Assembly: GCF_000266945.1 (NCBI RefSeq)
Contig: NC_018025.1
Coordinates: 992,001-1,056,000, forward strand
Direction: 5' to 3'
DNA from: Desulfomonile tiedjei DSM 6799
Lineage (GTDB): Bacteria > Desulfobacterota > Desulfomonilia > Desulfomonilales > Desulfomonilaceae
DNA: 64,000 nucleotides
Part shown: piece by piece, positions 18,357 to 27,538 of the stretch
Layout of the letters: each line of letters starts with the position of its first letter
How positions within the stretch are numbered: the stretch's first letter is position 1
Notes under the pieces: generated by a model
Databases searched by the model: none
Told to the model about the DNA's origin: nothing
What the model saw: only the letters and a program-made list of their open reading frames with translations
Made by a program: the position numbers and the translations under genes

Positions 18357-20135
18357 CTAATCGCCGACCAGATAGACCGGTCCAATTTTCGCCCTGAGAA
18401 CCGATAACTCTTGTTCGGAGGGCTGAGGAGTTTGCTTTATGTCAGGTGCAAAGAGCAGCTCGAAGCCGGTAGCATCCTGTATCTGCTCTCTTGTCACTCC
18501 AGGATGCAAAGAAATAACACGCATCCGCTTGGTTTCGGGTTCGAAGTCCATGATACCCAGGTCGGTAATGACTTTGTCCGGACCTCCTCCACGAAGTCCC
18601 GATTCCCATCGTGTCTGATATCCGTCAAGAAATCCGGGACTGGTGATATAGTCGACACGTTCGATAAACCTTCGTTTCTCGTGCCGAATAATAATCAACA
18701 CACGTTTGGAACATGATGCGATCGGATTCGCTCCGCCGCTGCCGGGGAAGCGTTTCTTGGGACTGTTATAATCTCCTGCAGATGTTGCATTGAGATTGCC
18801 GTATTTGTCGATCTGTGCTCCGCCGAGGAAGCCCACGTCGGCAAGCCCCCTTTGCACCAGAAAGCCCAATGCTTCCATGGTGTTCCGCACGTACGCCGGT
18901 TTTGCTGCTCCGAGAAGTCTCGTATCCGCAACCGATAAGCAGGCGTGGAGGGGGGACATATCGCCTATACCGGTTTCCACGACATACGTCAGCCCAGGGG
19001 CGTAGGTGTGCATGGCTAAAGAAGTGGCCGCCATAGGCAGTCCGGTCCCGATAATCGCTATTTCGCCGTCTCTTATTTCCCGTGCTGCAGCTACGATCAT
19101 CATTTCGTTCCGGGTGTAGCCGTTCGATGGGAGTTCGCGTTTCTTGGCGCCTACTGTCACGATTTCCGCAATCTCTCTCGAATAGCCGAGCCTTGGATCG
19201 TTCTTGATTTGCTGCATCCTGGAAGGAGTCAACGTGAGATCCAGGTATTCCGAAAAACAGCTTGTGCCATATACGTACTTGTCCAGGTAATCTCGAAAAG
19301 TCGCTGCATCTCGCGCTGCTTGTTGATAACGATTTAGCTCTTCATAGTCGTAATCATATTTTCCCGGCAAGGCAGTAGGGTAAGCTCCCCAGGGTTCATG
19401 GACCAGAGCATTCACCCGGTACGCCGGAATGAGGGTTTCCGAAGGGCATCTCCGAATAGTGTCCGAATCGACGATTTCTTCGGCGACTACAATCACGTGT
19501 TTCGCCGATTTCGCAATATATTCGTCCGCGAATGCAGATCCCTCTATTTGAGCATTCCCGCATTCATCAGCCCTTGTGACGAATATAACAGCTACATCAG
19601 GGGTACAGGCCGGTAGCAGCACATATTTTTCGTTCGTAAAAGGGCAGGTGCCGAGTTTCAGTTTCTTATCCGAAATGTTCCACTTGCCCGCGATGTCGGA
19701 TCCCAGCTCTGCTTTGGTGGGAATGAAGCCGATTCCAAGCGCACCGGCCAGATAACGCATGGTCATCCCCAGGTGCTCATAGTCTTCCGACTTTACTTGG
19801 CCCTTTTCAACGGCCCTGCAGAAGTTACGAGGCAACCCGAGTCGCTCCATGTTAAGACAGCCCGATTCTACCTCGGTCACAAGGCCGGATCCGATCAGAA
19901 TGTCTACGCCGTATGCCGGGTTCACACTGGAAATATGAAGATTTCCGACACCCTGCCGGATAATCTCATGAGAGATCGACATAGCGTTTCGACACAGGGA
20001 AAAACCGCCGAATCCTATGTGAGATCCCTCCTTTATATAGAGAGCCACCGCTTCCCGGGCGGACATCATCTTGCCGGTACCGACGGGCCTCTCACCGCAT
20101 GTCATCGTCTCACAAAGCCCAATATTGGTCTGCAT
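18357..20135 (-). CDS. Family I CoA-transferase, alpha and beta halves fused
   Basis: 592 residues: an alpha half (about 20-310, with IGFGGFSLCRNA, FVTRADECGNAQIEG and EEIVD) and a beta half (about 345-592, with EMMIVAAAREIRDGE, YVVETGIGD and GGAQIDKYGNLNAT). The E of the ETG in the beta half is the likely CoA-thioester-forming glutamate, by analogy with glutaconate CoA-transferase GctB. GctA/GctB are usually separate chains; here they are one. The enzyme would move CoA between an acyl-CoA and the acid imported by TctABC or produced by the oxidoreductase. A ribosome site (AAGGTG) precedes ATG 20135. Substrate not resolved. Confidence 0.85.
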   Translation of the reverse strand: MQTNIGLCETMTCGERPVGTGKMMSAREAVALYIKEGSHIGFGGFSLCRNAMSISHEIIRQGVGNLHISSVNPAYGVDILIGSGLVTEVESGCLNMERLGLPRNFCRAVEKGQVKSEDYEHLGMTMRYLAGALGIGFIPTKAELGSDIAGKWNISDKKLKLGTCPFTNEKYVLLPACTPDVAVIFVTRADECGNAQIEGSAFADEYIAKSAKHVIVVAEEIVDSDTIRRCPSETLIPAYRVNALVHEPWGAYPTALPGKYDYDYEELNRYQQAARDAATFRDYLDKYVYGTSCFSEYLDLTLTPSRMQQIKNDPRLGYSREIAEIVTVGAKKRELPSNGYTRNEMMIVAAAREIRDGEIAIIGTGLPMAATSLAMHTYAPGLTYVVETGIGDMSPLHACLSVADTRLLGAAKPAYVRNTMEALGFLVQRGLADVGFLGGAQIDKYGNLNATSAGDYNSPKKRFPGSGGANPIASCSKRVLIIIRHEKRRFIERVDYITSPGFLDGYQTRWESGLRGGGPDKVITDLGIMDFEPETKRMRVISLHPGVTREQIQDATGFELLFAPDIKQTPQPSEQELSVLRAKIGPVYLVGD

Positions 20136-20170
20136 GGTTCACCTTGGACTCGATATTCTATTATAGTGTT

Positions 20171-20297
20171 TGCCAAAAGTTTTTTATCCGATTCAAATCC
20201 CCCTACCCCCCTTTATAAAAGGGGGGTAAAGAAGCAACCCGAAATCCCCCCTTTCGTAAAGGGGGGCTGGGGGGATTTTCCCCACGTATAACTGAAT
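20171..20297. repeat. G/C-block palindromic repeat with family A-like left end
   Basis: The left end TTGCCAAAAGTTTTTTATCC resembles family A ends; the core 20195-20279 (AAATCCCCC ... GGGGGGATTTT) matches 81-165 in reversed context; the right part ends in ATAACTGAATG, the end seen in family C elements at about 26350 and 57200. It sits between the CoA-transferase start and the oxidoreductase gamma gene, so it would be transcribed within the operon and could fold or terminate RNA. Confidence 0.6.
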
Positions 20298-20396
20298 GGA
20301 TACTTCTTGATAGAAAAATTCCGTCACGATTCTCGCAGCGGGAATTCTCCTGTCGAATTTCTTTACACTATGTGTTGATTCTCAAGGCTCGAGTTT

Positions 20397-20930
20397 TCAG
20401 GAATATTCAAAGCCATATTCAAAAGCTTTCCTGTTTTCGGCCTTGTACTTGGGAATAACCTCAAGGAAACTATCCAGGACCGTTTCCTTGTCCAACGCTT
20501 CTTGCAAAAGTTTGGCCATTGCTCCCAATGCAACGGCATTGGAAAAAATCGGCCTGTTAAAGTGTTCCATCGCAATCTCTTTTGCGGGTACGGGAACCTG
20601 TTTACAGGGAAGAGAAGTGTCGACGTTGTCCACGAATGCCGGGTCGTAGATAATGATGCCATTCGCGGGAACCGTGTCTTTGAAGCGATTATATGCTGCG
20701 CTTGAGAGGGCGAGGAACACGTCAGGGTTCTCGCACATGGGGCTGTCGATCTGTTTTTCAGAGAGAACCACCTGGCTTCGCACGTAACCGCCACGCATTT
20801 CCGTCCCGTGACTCTTGAGCATGGTGACTCTCAAGCCCTGCTTGACCGCGGCTTCGCCAATCGTTTGGCCGAGTCGGACTACACCCTGACCTCCGAAGCC
20901 GCTCGCAACTATTTCCAGTCTGTCTTTCAT
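20397..20930 (-). CDS. korC: 2-oxoacid:ferredoxin oxidoreductase, gamma subunit
   Basis: 177 residues from ATG 20930, which overlaps the beta-subunit stop (ATGA); a longer frame upstream is only the antisense or alternative reading of the beta gene. The family signature GFGGQGVVRLGQTIGEAA opens the protein, followed by SHGTEMRGG and a C-terminal domain with NAVALGAMAKLL. In heterotrimeric or heterotetrameric enzymes the gamma chain binds at the CoA end and helps electron transfer. With KorA and KorB next to it, it forms an enzyme oxidising a 2-oxoacid to acyl-CoA with ferredoxin as acceptor. The exact acid (2-oxoisovalerate, 2-oxoglutarate or aryl) is open. Confidence 0.93.
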   Translation of the reverse strand: MKDRLEIVASGFGGQGVVRLGQTIGEAAVKQGLRVTMLKSHGTEMRGGYVRSQVVLSEKQIDSPMCENPDVFLALSSAAYNRFKDTVPANGIIIYDPAFVDNVDTSLPCKQVPVPAKEIAMEHFNRPIFSNAVALGAMAKLLQEALDKETVLDSFLEVIPKYKAENRKAFEYGFEYS

Positions 20931-21781
20931 AGCGCGCCCGTCCTCCTTATCTTGCCTACCGATTCCCAGACATGCTCGGACATCTCGGGTCTCGAACCGC
21001 GGGCATCGTAGTACACGCCGTTTGACCATATAGTGTCCGGCTTTTCCTGTCCTCGCGGGGCAGAGTGTTCCTGCATCCAACGAAAAATGTTCACCGCACT
21101 GCGACTGCCGAGATGGCGCGATGCAAAATTGGTCGGACAAGGATACGGCATATGAACCAACGAAAATCCGTTATTGGATAGCGCCTTCTTTACGCTCTCT
21201 ACGGCCGACAATGCATCCGTTGCCGTGTGACGAGCCAGGAAGGTGGCTCCGGCACTTTTCAGGATGTCCATGACATCCAATCCCTCACTCATGAGGTTAT
21301 GCTCGAACATCCCGTACGGGCTCGAGTCGGTTTTTGCTCCCTGAGGTGTGGTGAATCCGAACTGACCGCCTGTCGACTGATAGCCCAGGTTGTCCATAAC
21401 GATTACGGTTATGCCCGCGTTCGATCTGGCTGCATGGATAAGGTGCAATAACCCGATTCCGAATGCATCGCCGTCACCCACGGTCAAGACAATCTTCTTT
21501 TCGGGGGGCAGCGCGATACGAAGCCCGCGAGCGATCGCGTACACCCGACCGTGTGTACCGGCAAAACCGTCTCCTTTCCAGGTTCCGAAGGTTTGGCGGC
21601 CTGCGCAGCCAATAGCCGTACCCCAGATGATGTCGGATGTTTTCAAACCGAGTTCGGAAATTGCCTGAATGACTACTTTGTGATTGATTCCCAGGCCGCA
21701 GCCCGAACAGGCAGTGCTGGGTATTTTTCTGGTCCTCAGATAGTCTTCTACAAGAGCGCTGGACAGATGTGCCATCACCAT
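20927..21781 (-). CDS. korB: 2-oxoacid:ferredoxin oxidoreductase, beta (thiamine diphosphate) subunit
   Basis: 284 residues. The N-terminal STACSGCGLGI supplies Cys residues like those of KorB/VorC; GCAGRQTFGTWKGDGFAGTHG and the ThDP-binding GDGDAFGIG ... DNLGYQSTGGQ motif (GDG-x(25-30)-N) are clear. It overlaps korA by seven bases and korC by four, so the three are translated together. It holds the thiamine diphosphate that decarboxylates the 2-oxoacid. Confidence 0.94.
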   Translation of the reverse strand: MVMAHLSSALVEDYLRTRKIPSTACSGCGLGINHKVVIQAISELGLKTSDIIWGTAIGCAGRQTFGTWKGDGFAGTHGRVYAIARGLRIALPPEKKIVLTVGDGDAFGIGLLHLIHAARSNAGITVIVMDNLGYQSTGGQFGFTTPQGAKTDSSPYGMFEHNLMSEGLDVMDILKSAGATFLARHTATDALSAVESVKKALSNNGFSLVHMPYPCPTNFASRHLGSRSAVNIFRWMQEHSAPRGQEKPDTIWSNGVYYDARGSRPEMSEHVWESVGKIRRTGAL

Positions 21782-22950
21782 GCCTCCAGTACCCAGCCCT
21801 TGCGTTCAAGGGGTTGGTTTTTCAAAATTTTCTCAAAGTTTTCGATCAAGTCCGGTATGGTCGGCAGATCCCCGCACGTACCGAGAAAGTTGACGGTTGC
21901 ATCCTTGGGCACCGCACGTTGGATTTCTCTCACCAATTGACCGTCCCAATTCAACTCCACGGAGAGATATTTTGTTTTTCGCGTGAAGAGTTCATCCGGG
22001 AAAGGCCACAAATTGATAAGTCGCAATGCTCCGACTTTGAGTCCCTGAGATCGTGCACGGTCTACGGCCGTATTCACCACTCTGGAAGGAGTCCCAAAGG
22101 ATACGACCACCAGATCGGGATCGTCGTCCATAAATTTCTTCTCGTATAGTTCAGAGAAGAGGTTCCGGTTATTTCTTACCTTGTAGATAAGCCGATATGC
22201 ATGTCGATGATGCTCTTCGACTTCTTCGATGTCGTACCCTTCAACAGTAGGAGTCCAGTCGGAACAGAGCGCCCCTGTGTTGTACCCCATCTGAACCGGA
22301 GGAATGTCCAAGGAATCGATTGAAGGATAGAAGTCCGGACCCTTATGGTACGAACGGGGCCATACGCGAAAGCCCATTTCCTTCATCTCTCCATCGTTTT
22401 CCGGTACGCTGATATCTTCCATGCCGTCCGTAAGCAGTTGATCGCCGAGCACGGTCACCGGCATTCTTAGGCGTTCCGATAGGTAAAATGCCTCTACAAT
22501 GATCTTCATGCACTCCTGGGCGGAATTGGGAGCAAGTGTGATGGTCTCGAAGTTTCCTCCCTGGGTAGGATAACGGGTGAGATAGAATTCCCCTTGTCCC
22601 GGAGCGCCCGTGATCCCTGAGACCGGCCCGACGCGGCCGGAATTCATCACCACCATGGGGGTCTCGCAGCCAAGTGCCCAGCCGTAGGGGTCCGCATACA
22701 GAATGAACCCCGGGCCGGATGTGGCGGTCATGGATTTCATCCCTCCCAACGAAGCTCCTATGCACAGATGCATGGCTGCGCATTCATCTTCCGCCTGGAG
22801 ATAAACACCGCCGACCTGAGGCAGCCTCATGCTCATGGCTTCAGCCAGCTCCGTCGCAGGAGTTATGGGATAACCGCAGAAAAACCTGCACCCGGCCAGT
22901 ATGGCTCCTTCAGTAATCGCAAAGTTTCCTGTTTCTAAAAATCTTTTCAT
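21775..22950 (-). CDS. korA: 2-oxoacid:ferredoxin oxidoreductase, alpha subunit
   Basis: 391 residues from ATG 22950 (an upstream in-frame start at 22992 lies inside the preceding gene and lacks family similarity). It begins RFLETGNFAITEGAILAGC, followed by FFCGYPITPATELAEAM and SGPGFILYADPYGWA, typical of VorB/KorA pyrimidine-binding subunits, with LRLINLWPFP in the C-terminal domain. It gives the substrate tunnel and pairs with KorB. The order GltD-ferredoxin, A, B, C suggests that the ferredoxin-bearing subunit is the fused protein upstream. Confidence 0.93.
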   Translation of the reverse strand: MKRFLETGNFAITEGAILAGCRFFCGYPITPATELAEAMSMRLPQVGGVYLQAEDECAAMHLCIGASLGGMKSMTATSGPGFILYADPYGWALGCETPMVVMNSGRVGPVSGITGAPGQGEFYLTRYPTQGGNFETITLAPNSAQECMKIIVEAFYLSERLRMPVTVLGDQLLTDGMEDISVPENDGEMKEMGFRVWPRSYHKGPDFYPSIDSLDIPPVQMGYNTGALCSDWTPTVEGYDIEEVEEHHRHAYRLIYKVRNNRNLFSELYEKKFMDDDPDLVVVSFGTPSRVVNTAVDRARSQGLKVGALRLINLWPFPDELFTRKTKYLSVELNWDGQLVREIQRAVPKDATVNFLGTCGDLPTIPDLIENFEKILKNQPLERKGWVLEAW

Positions 22951-22960
22951 TTCCGATACC

Positions 22961-24604
22961 TCACGCCGTTCTTTCGCGAACGTCGATGGCAAAATCCGGG
23001 CAGCAGAAGAAGCATTTCAGGCACCCTATGCACCAGTCGGAAGATTTCGTCTCCATAGGTCTGTAGCCTCGTGCATTGAAATTCGCTGCCGGACCGAACA
23101 CTTGCATTGAACACACTTCAGCGCAGTACCCACACTCTTTGCAGTTCGCTGTATTGACAGTAACTTCAAATTTGCGAGCATCGCACTCGAGGCATCGAGA
23201 AGCTTCTTGCGCTATTTGAGAATCGTTTAACCCTATTTCGACTTGATCGAAATTTCCAAGTCGTTGCCATCCTTTGAGATGACGTATCTCCTGCCGGGCA
23301 CTGATAGGTAGTTGGTCGGAGAGAATGACTTCAGTTTCGGGTTCGGCCAGGGTTTCCGAAATGTCTCCGGATCCTCCGAGAAATTTGTCAATGGATTCCG
23401 CCAGGCTTCGACCCTGTGAAATGGAATTGATGATAGAAGACGGGCCGGTCACTACGTCGCCTGCTGCAAAAATGCCCTTCGTACCGGTGGACAGGTCCTC
23501 TTTGACGCCGACTCTGTTTCCTGAAGTCTGGATGTCGGGACAGGATTTGAGAAAAGCAAGATCCGGCACCTGTCCGATTGCGGCGACAATGCTGTCTGCG
23601 GAAATGCGATGAGTAATCTCATCGTCGTACACAGGGTTGAAATTGCAGGCATTATCGAAAACGGACACGCAACGTCTCAGGCCCAGCCCTGCAACCTTGT
23701 CATCTCCAAGCACCTTCTTTGGGGCCCACGAGTTGTTGATGAAAACGCCCTCCTCTTCGGCAAGGGCTATTTCCCAGGGGTGAGCAGGCATTTCCTCTCT
23801 GGATTCAAGACAGAAAATCGTTACTTCTTCGGCTCCAAGTCTCTTTGCAGTGAGTGCAACGTCGATTGCAACGTTACCTCCTCCAATGACTACCACTTTT
23901 TTACCGAGATCCACGGGCTTACCCAGAGCCGTATCTTTGAGGAATTCCAGTCCCCAATAAAAGCTGCGTTTTTCTGCACCTTCAAGGGGAATCCGTGTTC
24001 CGGCGGCTGCACCTACGGTAATGCAGACTGCATCGAAATCCTGGCCGAGGCTGCTCAGGCTGACGTCACGGCCAAGGAGCGTATTGCCCTTGAATTCCAC
24101 ACCGAGTTCCATGATCTCTCGGATGTCGCGCTCAAGTCGCTCTTCTGGAAGTCGGTATTTGGGGATCGCATACCTCATCATACCGCCGGGCCTGGGAAAC
24201 TCGTCCATTAATGTGACGCTGTGTCCTGCCCTGGCAAGATAGTATGCAGCAGTAAGTCCGGCGGGACCTGCTCCGATCACCGCAACCTTCTTCGTGGTGG
24301 GAGGGTTTTTCGTTTGGTTTTTCTTCCATGAATCGCCCGCCTTATCGACAGCGGCCCTTTTCAAAGCCCTAATTGCAATGGGGTCCCCGAACTGACGGTA
24401 CGCACACGCATCTTCGCATGGGGCAAAGCATGCGTCCGCGCACACTACGGGGAATGGAATACGTTCCCGTATAACTGCCAGTGCCTCATCAAACTTGCCC
24501 ATACGGATAGCGCGAATATAACGCGGGACATCCACTCCAGCCGGGCAAGACTTTGTGCAGCGAGGCACGATGAAGTCCTCTCTGAGAACTCGATTATCAG
24601 TCAT
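22961..24604 (-). CDS. GltD-like FAD/NAD(P) oxidoreductase fused to a 2x[4Fe-4S] ferredoxin
   Basis: 547 residues. N-terminal [4Fe-4S] module of the glutamate-synthase small-subunit type (CTKSCPAGVDV; CADACFAPCEDAC), FAD fold (VIGAGPAGLTAAYYLARAG, about 110), NAD(P) fold (VIGGGNVAIDVALTAKRLG, about 245), FAD-closing AAGDVVTGPSS, and a C-terminal ferredoxin with CKECGYCAEVC and CIGCLKCFFCC (about 490-540). It probably takes electrons from KorABC and links ferredoxin to NAD(P)H, replacing a separate KorD. ATG 24604 follows AGGAGAT and the gene is directly downstream of the GntR gene. Confidence 0.9.
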   Translation of the reverse strand: MTDNRVLREDFIVPRCTKSCPAGVDVPRYIRAIRMGKFDEALAVIRERIPFPVVCADACFAPCEDACAYRQFGDPIAIRALKRAAVDKAGDSWKKNQTKNPPTTKKVAVIGAGPAGLTAAYYLARAGHSVTLMDEFPRPGGMMRYAIPKYRLPEERLERDIREIMELGVEFKGNTLLGRDVSLSSLGQDFDAVCITVGAAAGTRIPLEGAEKRSFYWGLEFLKDTALGKPVDLGKKVVVIGGGNVAIDVALTAKRLGAEEVTIFCLESREEMPAHPWEIALAEEEGVFINNSWAPKKVLGDDKVAGLGLRRCVSVFDNACNFNPVYDDEITHRISADSIVAAIGQVPDLAFLKSCPDIQTSGNRVGVKEDLSTGTKGIFAAGDVVTGPSSIINSISQGRSLAESIDKFLGGSGDISETLAEPETEVILSDQLPISARQEIRHLKGWQRLGNFDQVEIGLNDSQIAQEASRCLECDARKFEVTVNTANCKECGYCAEVCSMQVFGPAANFNARGYRPMETKSSDWCIGCLKCFFCCPDFAIDVRERTA

Positions 24605-24663
24605 GCCGTATCTCCTGAGGAATGGGTCGATTCTATTCGACCGCGGTTAATCGTGGATTAGGT

Positions 24664-25347
24664 CTATTTTTGCTTCTCCCATGGAAATCGTGCCCCTTCT
24701 TCCACATGACGAGCAAGACCGAGAATATGCTCTCGCATGCGGCTTGCGGAGAGATCGGGGTTACGCTGCTCCAGGGACTCTATGATCGAGAGATGCTCAA
24801 GAAGTGCATTGCGGGCTCTGCCGCCTGCACGGATCGTGAAAATACGAACGAGTCGAATCTGGTCCCGAATGTTTGCGGCGAATTCAATCAGCTTGGAACT
24901 GCGGCTCAAGTCCAGGACTTTTTCGTGAAACACCACATTTGCGAGGGCGAAATCAGCGGTATGTTGTTCTACGGTATCAGGATCGAATTGCTGAAAGGTG
25001 GTCCGGAGGTCTCGGACGTTCTTCGGAGTGATGTATTTGCAGGCCAGGCGAGCGGCCATGCTTTCCAGTGCGGCCCTAACATAGAGAATCTCGACAATTT
25101 CTTCCTTTGGACGGTAATTGATGAAAATCCCTTTTCGGGGTTCGATTCGTACAAAGCCTTCAAGAGAGAGACGATGCAGCGCTTCCCTTAAAGGGGTTCT
25201 ACTGATGCCAAGCTGCTCGGCAAGGGCTCGTTCATCGAGCTTCTGATCCTGTTCCAGGTCGCTGGACAGGATAAAATCCTTGAGTGAACTGTATGCAAGC
25301 TCCGCCAGTCTGGCGGGTTGTGTGATGGGTTTAACGGAGAGTTCCAT
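24664..25347 (-). CDS. GntR-family transcriptional regulator, FadR/FCD subfamily
   Basis: 227 residues: winged helix (about 15-80) with LAEQLGISRTPLREALHRLSLEGFV, the GntR signature, then an all-helical FCD effector domain (about 95-215) holding the family's metal/carboxylate-binding His positions (e.g. ANVVFHEKVLDLS). FCD regulators usually bind the organic acid whose catabolism they control. As first gene of the 25.3-13.5 kb minus-strand set, with two TGGT-ACCA half-site pairs just upstream of its start, it is probably an autorepressor of the oxidoreductase/CoA-transferase/Tct genes. ATG 25347 follows GGAGG. Confidence 0.92.
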   Translation of the reverse strand: MELSVKPITQPARLAELAYSSLKDFILSSDLEQDQKLDERALAEQLGISRTPLREALHRLSLEGFVRIEPRKGIFINYRPKEEIVEILYVRAALESMAARLACKYITPKNVRDLRTTFQQFDPDTVEQHTADFALANVVFHEKVLDLSRSSKLIEFAANIRDQIRLVRIFTIRAGGRARNALLEHLSIIESLEQRNPDLSASRMREHILGLARHVEEGARFPWEKQK

Positions 25348-25370
25348 AAAATCGCCTCCGCCCAGGTATG

Positions 25371-25396
25371 TGGTATACCAGATTGGTTATACCAAT
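25371..25396. promoter_or_regulatory. Tandem FadR/FCD-type operators upstream of the GntR gene
   Basis: Two adjacent dyads: a perfect TGGTATACCA (25371-25380) and ATTGGTTATACCAAT (25382-25396), which contains TGGT-TAT-ACCA. FadR/FCD regulators are known to bind TGGT-NNN-ACCA-type sites. Their place 24-49 bases before the gntR start fits autoregulation. Confidence 0.7.
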
Positions 25397-25541
25397 GACA
25401 TCCCCGCTGTCAAGAAAAATTTAGCGGAACGTAAAAGTTTAGTTTAGGTCGCAGCTAGAGCGGTATTTCAGTCTCTAAATTACTTCTGTGAGCCTGAGAA
25501 GCTGGCTGATCCGGTGTCTTTGCTCGAACCTGATATAGCGA

Positions 25542-25712
25542 TTGGCAAAATTAGTGTCCGATTGAAGATTAAGGATATTGGTGGGTGCCGTGCCTCCGTG
25601 CCGGCACATATTCAACATAATCAATGATATCGATAGAATGGACCGGCAGCGACGTCGGTCCCCACCGGTGGCTTGTATCGGAGCATGGGATAATCGTCAG
25701 AATCTTTGGCAA
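25542..25712. repeat. Family A inverted-repeat element
   Basis: The left end TTGGCAAAATTAGTGTCCGA and the right end CAGAATCTTTGGCAA are imperfect inverted copies. The interior shares the hairpin GCCGTGCCTCCGTGCCGGCA and the tract GATATCGATAGAATGGACCG with the copies at 5631-5801 and 59478-59871. Non-coding, about 170 bases, MITE-like. Confidence 0.75.
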
Positions 25713-25894
25713 TTGCCATAATTCGGCAAGTCAAAGCACAAACTGCATCTGGGTGAATCTATCCCAAAAGAATGTTTTCACATAGTGGCAGGAACCGCCA
25801 GACAGAGTGCTGCCATAGCGCGGGTTATCCTGCAGTACAGATCATGGAGGCGACACATACAGAAAATGAGTATCCGCGTAGCAGTTCGCGCAAC

Positions 25895-26350
25895 CATTCA
25901 GTTACACGGAGTAGAGGGTTCTACAGCCCCATAGGGGCTACCCAACAGTAGCCGTGGGTGCAAACCCACGGAAGCGATATAGGAAGTTTTTTGTTTTCAA
26001 GACCCTGAAGGGGTCTACCAACGTCATTTGAGAATTATTGCCTATCGGTGGACCCTTTCAGGGTCGCCCAATTATGCATGGGGGCGCGCCGCTGTCCACG
26101 GGTTGACGAGACTGTCTCAAAAGTCAAAATTTACCCTGGATCGTGGCACGAAATTTTCATCATCTTCCCGGCCTGACTGTAGGGGCGGGCCTCGTGTCCG
26201 CCCAAATAGGGGTAGGCACTAGGCCTACCCCTACGAAGATGGCGAATCGTGGCACGATTTGTTATGCACTCGAGAATTTTGAGACAGTTTCTGACACCCG
26301 TGGCTACTATCGGGCCGCCCTTTCAGGGCGTGCCCGGCTATGACTGAATG
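25895..26350. repeat. Family C repeat carrying a nested family B element
   Basis: Bounded by CATTCAGTTAC-like and TGACTGAATG ends, with internal palindromes (AGCCCCATAGGGGCT; CCGTGGGTGCAAACCCACGG; ACCCTGAAGGGGT paired with ACCCTTTCAGGGT). A 184-base family B element sits inside at 26108-26291. A shorter relative with the same nested B lies at about 56877-57205. From 25348 to 26577 no gene is supported; the stretch is almost wholly repeats. Confidence 0.65.
26108..26291. mobile_element. Family B MITE-like element
   Basis: Terminal inverted repeats GAGACTGTCTCAAAA and TTTTGAGACAGTTTC, subterminal TCGTGGCACGA on both sides, and a central pair TAGGGGTAGGC / GCCTACCCCTA. It is flanked by TGAC on both sides, as expected of a target-site duplication. 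No open frame. Other copies: 56949-57133 (same flanks) and 59587-59799 (different flanks). Confidence 0.7.
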
Positions 26351-26577
26351 ATTACCAGTTCGCTAGTCGTTTTGTTGACAAATTTGGGCACGGTCTGTTA
26401 CTCTAATCCAGTTAAGGTAAGTCCGAAACCGGGCAATCGCCGTGACTCCGAAAAGACTCATCCTTACTGTGTCGGGGAGCAAGAGGTAAACCGCAATCGG
26501 AGGTTCCCAAACATTCAAAACGACTATCTCAAAATTTTTTCTACCTCCATCAATTCAGTAAAGTACGGTGAAGCAAA

Positions 26578-27522
26578 ATGTTCCTGAGTCGACTCAACGT
26601 CAGTGGCTTCAAATCATATACGGAACCTGTTGTCGTAGATTTTGATGAAAAAATTTCTGTGATAATAGGCAGTAACGGTGTGGGAAAGAGCAATGCCTTG
26701 GACGCGATCGCATGGGCGCTGGGTGAAGACGACTTAACGAGATTGCGTTGTGGCGATAGAAAGGATCTGCTGTTCTCCGGCTCTGAGATAACGCCTCCAG
26801 TGGAAGAGGCCAGGGTAGAACTGACTTTTTCCGGTAATGGAACCGAAATTCTGGCATCTCGAGCTCTAACGACTTCGGGGAAGGAAGAGTTTCTGGTTCA
26901 GAATGAGTCCTTGGGCAGTGCGAGCGATTACCGGGCTACGCTGGCGAACCTCGGCCTCGGTTACGCCAGACGCAATATTGTCAGACAAGAGCGGTTGACG
27001 GATTTTTTCTTCAAAGCCGCCCCCGACCGAAGAAGATATATACTCCGTTACGTAACAGCCGATACGGAATTTGATCGAATAAATACTCTTTTCCAGGAAT
27101 ATCTCGATGCTCTTATACCAGGATCGTACGGACGCATTTTCCTCGATGAAATCGGAGAAGATGCAGACGTTGAAGTTACTTTCCCGAAAAAAGGAGCCAA
27201 GCGCGGAGTACTACTCTCCGGCGGCGAAAGGGCATCAACTGCGCTTGCCCTGAAACTGGCCCTTTTTAGCATGGCACCCGGCCCCATGTACATGCTCGAT
27301 GAAGTGGAACCTTCTCTGGATTGGACGCACAACCACAATATGCAGGAGTTACTCAAGAAACTGGCGGAGCATCGGCAGCTTATCATTGTCACCCATTTCC
27401 AGAGTACCATCAGAATGGCAAGAACAGTGCACGGAGTGCGCATCAGGCCGGATGGATCGAGTTGGCTCAAATTCCATTTTGTTATGGATGAGCGACTCTT
27501 CAAAATCTATAAATGCTGTTGA
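26578..27522 (+). CDS. Armless SMC-like ATPase (SMC head without coiled coils or hinge)
   Basis: 314 residues. The N-terminal half matches an SMC N-head: FKSYTEPVVVDF, Walker A GSNGVGKSN (about 32-40), and the ALGE and R-loop region, ending about residue 165. Within about 20 residues the sequence passes into an SMC C-head: FQEYLDALIPGSYGRIF, signature LLSGGERASTALALKLALF (about 215), Walker B MYMLDEVEPSLD and the switch-His region IIVTHFQSTIRMA. True SMCs separate these halves by about 700 residues of coiled coil and hinge, all missing here. It should dimerise as a compact ATPase, but cannot form a ring. It is followed after 16 bases by a zinc-ribbon gene. Role unknown: repair, defence or RNA handling are possible. 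Confidence 0.8.
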   Translation: MFLSRLNVSGFKSYTEPVVVDFDEKISVIIGSNGVGKSNALDAIAWALGEDDLTRLRCGDRKDLLFSGSEITPPVEEARVELTFSGNGTEILASRALTTSGKEEFLVQNESLGSASDYRATLANLGLGYARRNIVRQERLTDFFFKAAPDRRRYILRYVTADTEFDRINTLFQEYLDALIPGSYGRIFLDEIGEDADVEVTFPKKGAKRGVLLSGGERASTALALKLALFSMAPGPMYMLDEVEPSLDWTHNHNMQELLKKLAEHRQLIIVTHFQSTIRMARTVHGVRIRPDGSSWLKFHFVMDERLFKIYKCC

Positions 27523-27538
27523 GAAGGGATTGTGCGGG

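Noticed and set aside
25895-26350. CRISPR-like repeats
   Set aside because: The units are inverted and nested, not direct repeats with spacers.
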